Source: Nostoc spongiaeforme FACHB-130
Lineage (GTDB): Bacteria; Cyanobacteriota; Cyanobacteriia; Cyanobacteriales; Nostocaceae
DNA: 64,000 nt
Assembly: GCF_014698475.1 (NCBI RefSeq)
Contig: NZ_JACJTB010000003.1
Span: 1 to 64,000, forward strand
Direction of reading: 5' to 3'
Shown: positions 60,521-64,000 of the stretch, in pieces
How the letters are laid out: every line of letters begins with the position of its first letter
Position numbering within the stretch: the first letter of the stretch is position 1
The notes under the pieces: generated by a model
Seen by the model: the letters and a program-made list of their open reading frames with translations, nothing else
What the model was told of the DNA's origin: nothing
Databases searched by the model: none
Program-made: the position numbers and the translations under genes

Positions 60521-62413
60521 TTAGTTTTTATCTTTGATAAAACTAATCGCTTCTAATAACTGACTAGCTGTATAAGGTTTAGACAAAAAAGCTTTAACTC
60601 CCATATCATAAGCGGCGTTCACTTTATCACTAGAAGCAAGTCCAGAGATAGCGATAATTTTGACTTCTGGGTTGATTTTTTGCAATGTGCGAATAGTAGT
60701 CAGACCATCCATAGAAGGCATAGCCATATCAGTTAATACCAAAAAAATTTCATCTCTATTTTCAGCATATAAAGCTATAGCTTCAATTCCATCGCTGGCG
60801 GTAATTGCTTTGTAATTATAACTTTCCAGAGATGTTTTAGTAATCTCCCGAATGGCAGCTTCATCATCAACAATCAAAATTAATTCTCCATTACCGATAG
60901 GAAATACTGGTTCTACTTCTTCTAAAGTTTCTGTGATTTCCTGTGCAGGCAAATATATTTTAAATTGACTACCTTGCCCCTCTTCACTATAGACATTGAT
61001 AAAACCACCGTGGTTTTTCACAATTCCTAGTACTGTCGAAAGTCCTAGTCCAGTGCCTTTACCAATTTCTTTAGTCGTAAAAAATGGCTCAAATATACGG
61101 TCTAATATTTCTGCGGGAATCCCCAGACCGGTGTCAATTACAGAAATCATTATATACGGGCCGACTTTAGAATCAAGGTGCATATTGGCATAATTTTTAT
61201 CTACCAAGAAATTTTCGGCGGTAATTTTTAAAATACCCCCATTGGGCATAGCATCACGGGCATTAACACACAAATTCATCAGCACTTGATGTAGTTGAGT
61301 TGCATCACCAGATATAACCCACAGATTTTGCGCTACTAAAGTTGTAATTTCAATAGTTTTGGGAAAGGTTTCTTTGACAATTTGCTGAATTTCGATGATT
61401 AAATGCTTAAATTGTAAAAGGCTACGTTCTCCCTCCATTCCCCGCGTAAAAGATAAGACTTGTTTGACTAAATTTGCACCACGTTTAGCGTTAGTTATTA
61501 ATATGGGTAATAATTTCCGAGAACGCTCATCTTGTAATTGTGCTTCTAAAAGTTGAGCTGTCATTAAAATTGGTGCTAAGACATTATTTAGGTCGTGAGC
61601 AATACCACTAGCTAATGTGCCAATACTTTCTAACCTTTGCGCCCGCAGAAATTGGGCTTCTAGTTGTTGTTTTTGCGTAATGTCTGTATTGACAACTAAA
61701 ATTGCTTGGGGTTGGTGTGCAAAATCTCGTACTAATGTCCAACGACTTTCGACAATAATTTTTTTATTAGCTGCTGTGGTTTGGTGTAATTCTCCTTGCC
61801 AAGAGCCATGTTTCATTAATAACCGCAGTGCTTCTTGCAATTGAAACAAATTTTTTTCTTGCCACAATTCTGGTGTTTTTTTACCAATTACTTCGTCTTT
61901 TTGCCAACCGTATAAAGTTTCTGCGGCTTTGTTCCAAAACAAAATTTTGTCGTCTAAATCGCGGACAAAAATTGCATCGGTGGCGACATCAAGTAAGGCG
62001 GCTTGTTCGCGGATTTTTTGTTCTGTTTGTTTGCGTTCAATGGCGTAGCGAATGGAACGTTCTAATAAAGGTGCGGTTAATTGACTTTTTTCTAAATAAT
62101 CGGCTGCACCGGCTTTCATGGCTTCGATATCAATTTCTTTATCGCCTTGGCCTGTAAGCAGAATCATTGGTGCAGTACAACCATTAGCCACTGCTTCGTG
62201 TAAAAGTTCGAGTCCGTTGTGGATACCTAAACGATAATCTACGAGATATATATCATGTAAATTTTGGGCGATCGCCTGTTGTGCATCTGCATAATTATCT
62301 ATCCATGACAACTCACAGCTTGCTACTTGAAATTCCTCGAACCAATCACGAGTCAAAATATAATCATCTTCGTCATCATCAATGAGTAGAACTCTGATTG
62401 GGTTTTTCTTCAT
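60521..62413 (-). CDS. Hybrid histidine kinase, REC-PAS-HisKA-HATPase-REC
   Basis: This 630-residue cytosolic protein has receivers at both ends. The N-terminal receiver has Asp59 in YLVDYRLGIHNG. A PAS/PAC region (about 135-255) follows, then HisKA with phosphorylated His273 in GIAHDLNNVLAPIL, the HATPase (about 360-490, DTGLGIPAEILDRIFEPFFT and GKGTGLGLSTVLGIV), and a C-terminal receiver with Asp562 in LTDMAMPSMDG. The kinase core is the NtrB-like type with HDLNN. Its start overlaps the response-regulator gene end by 35 bp, so the two are co-translated. The signal is not known. Confidence 0.93.
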   Translation of the reverse strand: MKKNPIRVLLIDDDEDDYILTRDWFEEFQVASCELSWIDNYADAQQAIAQNLHDIYLVDYRLGIHNGLELLHEAVANGCTAPMILLTGQGDKEIDIEAMKAGAADYLEKSQLTAPLLERSIRYAIERKQTEQKIREQAALLDVATDAIFVRDLDDKILFWNKAAETLYGWQKDEVIGKKTPELWQEKNLFQLQEALRLLMKHGSWQGELHQTTAANKKIIVESRWTLVRDFAHQPQAILVVNTDITQKQQLEAQFLRAQRLESIGTLASGIAHDLNNVLAPILMTAQLLEAQLQDERSRKLLPILITNAKRGANLVKQVLSFTRGMEGERSLLQFKHLIIEIQQIVKETFPKTIEITTLVAQNLWVISGDATQLHQVLMNLCVNARDAMPNGGILKITAENFLVDKNYANMHLDSKVGPYIMISVIDTGLGIPAEILDRIFEPFFTTKEIGKGTGLGLSTVLGIVKNHGGFINVYSEEGQGSQFKIYLPAQEITETLEEVEPVFPIGNGELILIVDDEAAIREITKTSLESYNYKAITASDGIEAIALYAENRDEIFLVLTDMAMPSMDGLTTIRTLQKINPEVKIIAISGLASSDKVNAAYDMGVKAFLSKPYTASQLLEAISFIKDKN

Positions 62414-62876
62414 TTTCGCCTCCCACTACTGCTAGTGGTAATTCCACGATTTCAAACCAGTATTTTCCAAAGGTTTCCATTAGTTCTACTAAGGCAGAAA
62501 ATGTCATCGGCTTGACTATGTAAGAATTAGCACCCAAACTGTAGGTGTGATGGATATTTTCTTCTGCCTTTGAGGTTGTCAGGACAATAATCGGAATAGT
62601 TCTTAGTTCTGGGTCAGTTTTAATTTCTTCCAAAACCTCCAAGCCGTTTTTTTTGGGCATATTCAAGTCCAGTAAAATTAAGCCGGGACGTGGCGCAAGG
62701 GTGCTGTCCGCATATTGACCACGACGATGGAGATAATCCATCAGTTCTTCACCATTGCTGACATTATGTAAATCGATTGGCAATTTACTGACGGTTATTG
62801 CCTCACGGATTAACATACTGTCATCTTCGTCATCATCAGCCATTAAGATAGTCACGGTTGGTTGCCGACCCTTCAC
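62379..62876 (-). CDS. Rcp1-like single-domain response regulator
   Basis: This 165-residue protein starts at GTG 62876, preceded by GGAG at about ten nt. It is one receiver domain with a short tail: MADDDEDDSMLIREAI (acid cluster), the phospho-Asp70 in LILLDLNMPKKNG, the Thr/Ser in IIVLTTSKAEEN, and the Lys in SYIVKPMTF. It resembles Rcp1, the partner of cyanobacterial phytochromes. There is no output domain, so it likely passes phosphate on, here perhaps between the kinases on either side. It overlaps the hybrid kinase by 35 bp. Confidence 0.92.
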   Translation of the reverse strand: MKGRQPTVTILMADDDEDDSMLIREAITVSKLPIDLHNVSNGEELMDYLHRRGQYADSTLAPRPGLILLDLNMPKKNGLEVLEEIKTDPELRTIPIIVLTTSKAEENIHHTYSLGANSYIVKPMTFSALVELMETFGKYWFEIVELPLAVVGGENEEKPNQSSTH

Positions 62877-63187
62877 TCTGAATTTTCTCCTGAAATATAT
62901 ACTTATTAGTATGGATTAAAGCTTGAGAAAAAACTTAAATATTCTGCCATTTGAGACATCAGGTAAAGATTTCAGCCATGATTTGAGATTAAATTACTAA
63001 ACTTGCGATTTAAAGTAGATATTCACCTCCTTGATTTATGCTTTAGCTTATAGTAGCTGTTCTAGATTCTGGCTTTCAAGTCATCAGTTCTATGGCTTTG
63101 CTGGGAAGGTGTTGGTAGTATTAGGATGTATTTGTCCAATAAACCCTATTTTTCAGGACTTGAGTAATACCTTTGGAGGAAGAAAAA

Positions 63188-64000
63188 TTATATAGGAAAA
63201 TTAATTGGCAAAATAACAATAAATTTTGTACCTTTTCCTGGGGTACTTTGAGCAGTAATTGTGCCAAAATGCCGTTCAGCGATTTTGCGACAAATCGTTA
63301 AGCCAATGCCTGTACCTTCATATTCTCGACGACCATGTAACCTTTGAAAAATTTGAAAGATGCGATCGCTATACTTTTGTTCAAATCCAATACCATTATC
63401 TTCGACGATAATTTGACAAAATTCCAAACCCACGGCTAATTGGGCTGATTGATTATTTAAATGTTGACTATATATTTTGACAATAGGTGTGATTTGGGGG
63501 TGATGAAATTTCAAGGCGTTGCCAATCAAATTTTGCATTAATTGGCGCATTTGCAAGGGATCAGCTTTAATAGTTGGTAAATCTCCAAGTTCTATGGTTG
63601 CGCCTGTTTGTTGAATCAGCACTTCTAAATCAGACAATACCTCTTGGGTAATTTGCGCTAAACTTACAGATACAAAAGGCTGCGCTCTGGTTGTTACCCT
63701 TGAGAGTGTTAACAAACCTTCAATTAAAGTTTGCATTCTCAAAACAGCATTCTGCATTCTTTCTAAATAATCAGACGCAGCTTCAGGTAAAGAGTCACCG
63801 CAAGTAATCATCAACCTTTCGCTAAAAGTTTTAATTTTGCGTAGCGGTTCTTGTAAATCATGGGAAGCGATAAAGGCAAATTCTTGCAGTTCTTCATTAG
63901 AACGGCTAAGTTCTTGTCGTTGACGAGTTTCTGTTTCTAGAATTTTGCTTTGGGCTAAAGCAATGCCAATTTGATCTGCCAGTTGTTGCAAAAGTTCAAT
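63188..64000 (-). CDS. Sensor histidine kinase, C-terminal part (partial, continues past the window)
   Basis: The open frame continues to the window end, so only the last about 270 residues are seen. They start in the end of a GAF domain (IELLQQLADQIGIALAQ), then a coiled coil (ETRQRQELSRSNEELQEFAF), HisKA with His in ASHDLQEPLRKI, and HATPase with EDNGIGFEQKYSDRIFQIFQ and GTGIGLTICRKIAERHFG. This is the kinase core common in cyanobacterial phytochrome-like and GAF kinases, and the gene order kinase, Rcp1-like regulator supports that. A chromophore-binding GAF domain would lie outside the window. The 311 bp between it and the response-regulator gene hold nothing recognisable. Confidence 0.88.
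   Translation of the reverse strand: MELLQQLADQIGIALAQSKILETETRQRQELSRSNEELQEFAFIASHDLQEPLRKIKTFSERLMITCGDSLPEAASDYLERMQNAVLRMQTLIEGLLTLSRVTTRAQPFVSVSLAQITQEVLSDLEVLIQQTGATIELGDLPTIKADPLQMRQLMQNLIGNALKFHHPQITPIVKIYSQHLNNQSAQLAVGLEFCQIIVEDNGIGFEQKYSDRIFQIFQRLHGRREYEGTGIGLTICRKIAERHFGTITAQSTPGKGTKFIVILPINFPI

Overview
The window comes from a filamentous, probably heterocyst-forming cyanobacterium of the Nostoc/Anabaena group. The sequence evidence is: dense HIP1 octamers (GCGATCGC); many short tandem repeats of the GAGTGCT and TTGACTA types; the photosystem II gene psb30; a Tab2/Atab2-type protein; a PAP/fibrillin; a cyAbrB regulator; a CyaB-type adenylate cyclase; a XisH/XisI pair; and Uma2 and DUF4351 proteins. 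I found no rRNA or tRNA gene.

Layout. 0.1-7.8 kb: a large hybrid histidine kinase with an RHH-like N-terminus, bracketed by 22-bp inverted repeats, then a MarR regulator divergent from a penicillin-acylase-family hydrolase. 8.0-15.4 kb: a compact accessory cluster, all on the + strand. It encodes a nucleotidyltransferase-like protein, an HPr-kinase-like P-loop protein, two tandem PqqD-like proteins with an internal Tat-type signal and Thr/Ser/Pro-rich tails, a prolyl-4-hydroxylase-type dioxygenase, a GlcNAc-transferase (Skp1 Gnt1-like) fused to a second nucleotidyltransferase-like domain, and an NAD-sugar epimerase. 15.6-27.5 kb: mostly housekeeping genes (phytol-kinase-like, SDR, MiaE, VOC, TPR, homocysteine biosynthesis, MltA), plus an overlapping higA-xisH-xisI module. 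27.5-29.6 kb: a repeat-rich scar holding a 142-bp MITE with target duplication and a decayed P-type ATPase. 29.6-33 kb: a MacB-like permease, a MacA-like adaptor and a Cys/Met-rich copper-storage-like protein. 33-44.7 kb: adenylate cyclase, DUF4351 protein, DUF2808 protein, split GDT1 manganese/calcium exchanger halves, a VapBC-like pair, psb30 and recJ. 44.7-59.9 kb: methyltransferase, TldE/PmbA, Tab2, ferritin-like protein, GT39 glycosyltransferase, ClC transporter, cyAbrB, Rrf2, CbiB, PyrR and PAP/fibrillin. 60.5-64 kb: a two-component locus (GAF histidine kinase running off the window end, Rcp1-like response regulator, REC-PAS-kinase-REC hybrid).

The most interesting region is 8.0-15.4 kb. 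A 2OG-Fe(II) prolyl hydroxylase next to a PF11397-type GlcNAc-transferase is the enzyme pair that hydroxylates and then glycosylates Skp1 in Dictyostelium. Here the pair follows two near-identical proteins whose PqqD-like domain and twin-arginine signal precede tails made almost wholly of Thr, Ser, Pro and Ala. My hypothesis is a RiPP-like or glycoprotein system in which the PqqD-like part recruits the enzymes and the exported tail is hydroxylated, glycosylated and perhaps phosphorylated. The tandem duplication is visible at base level, including a 20-codon remnant of the hydroxylase start left between the copies, a 314-bp identical core suggesting gene conversion, and divergence of the repeat tails.
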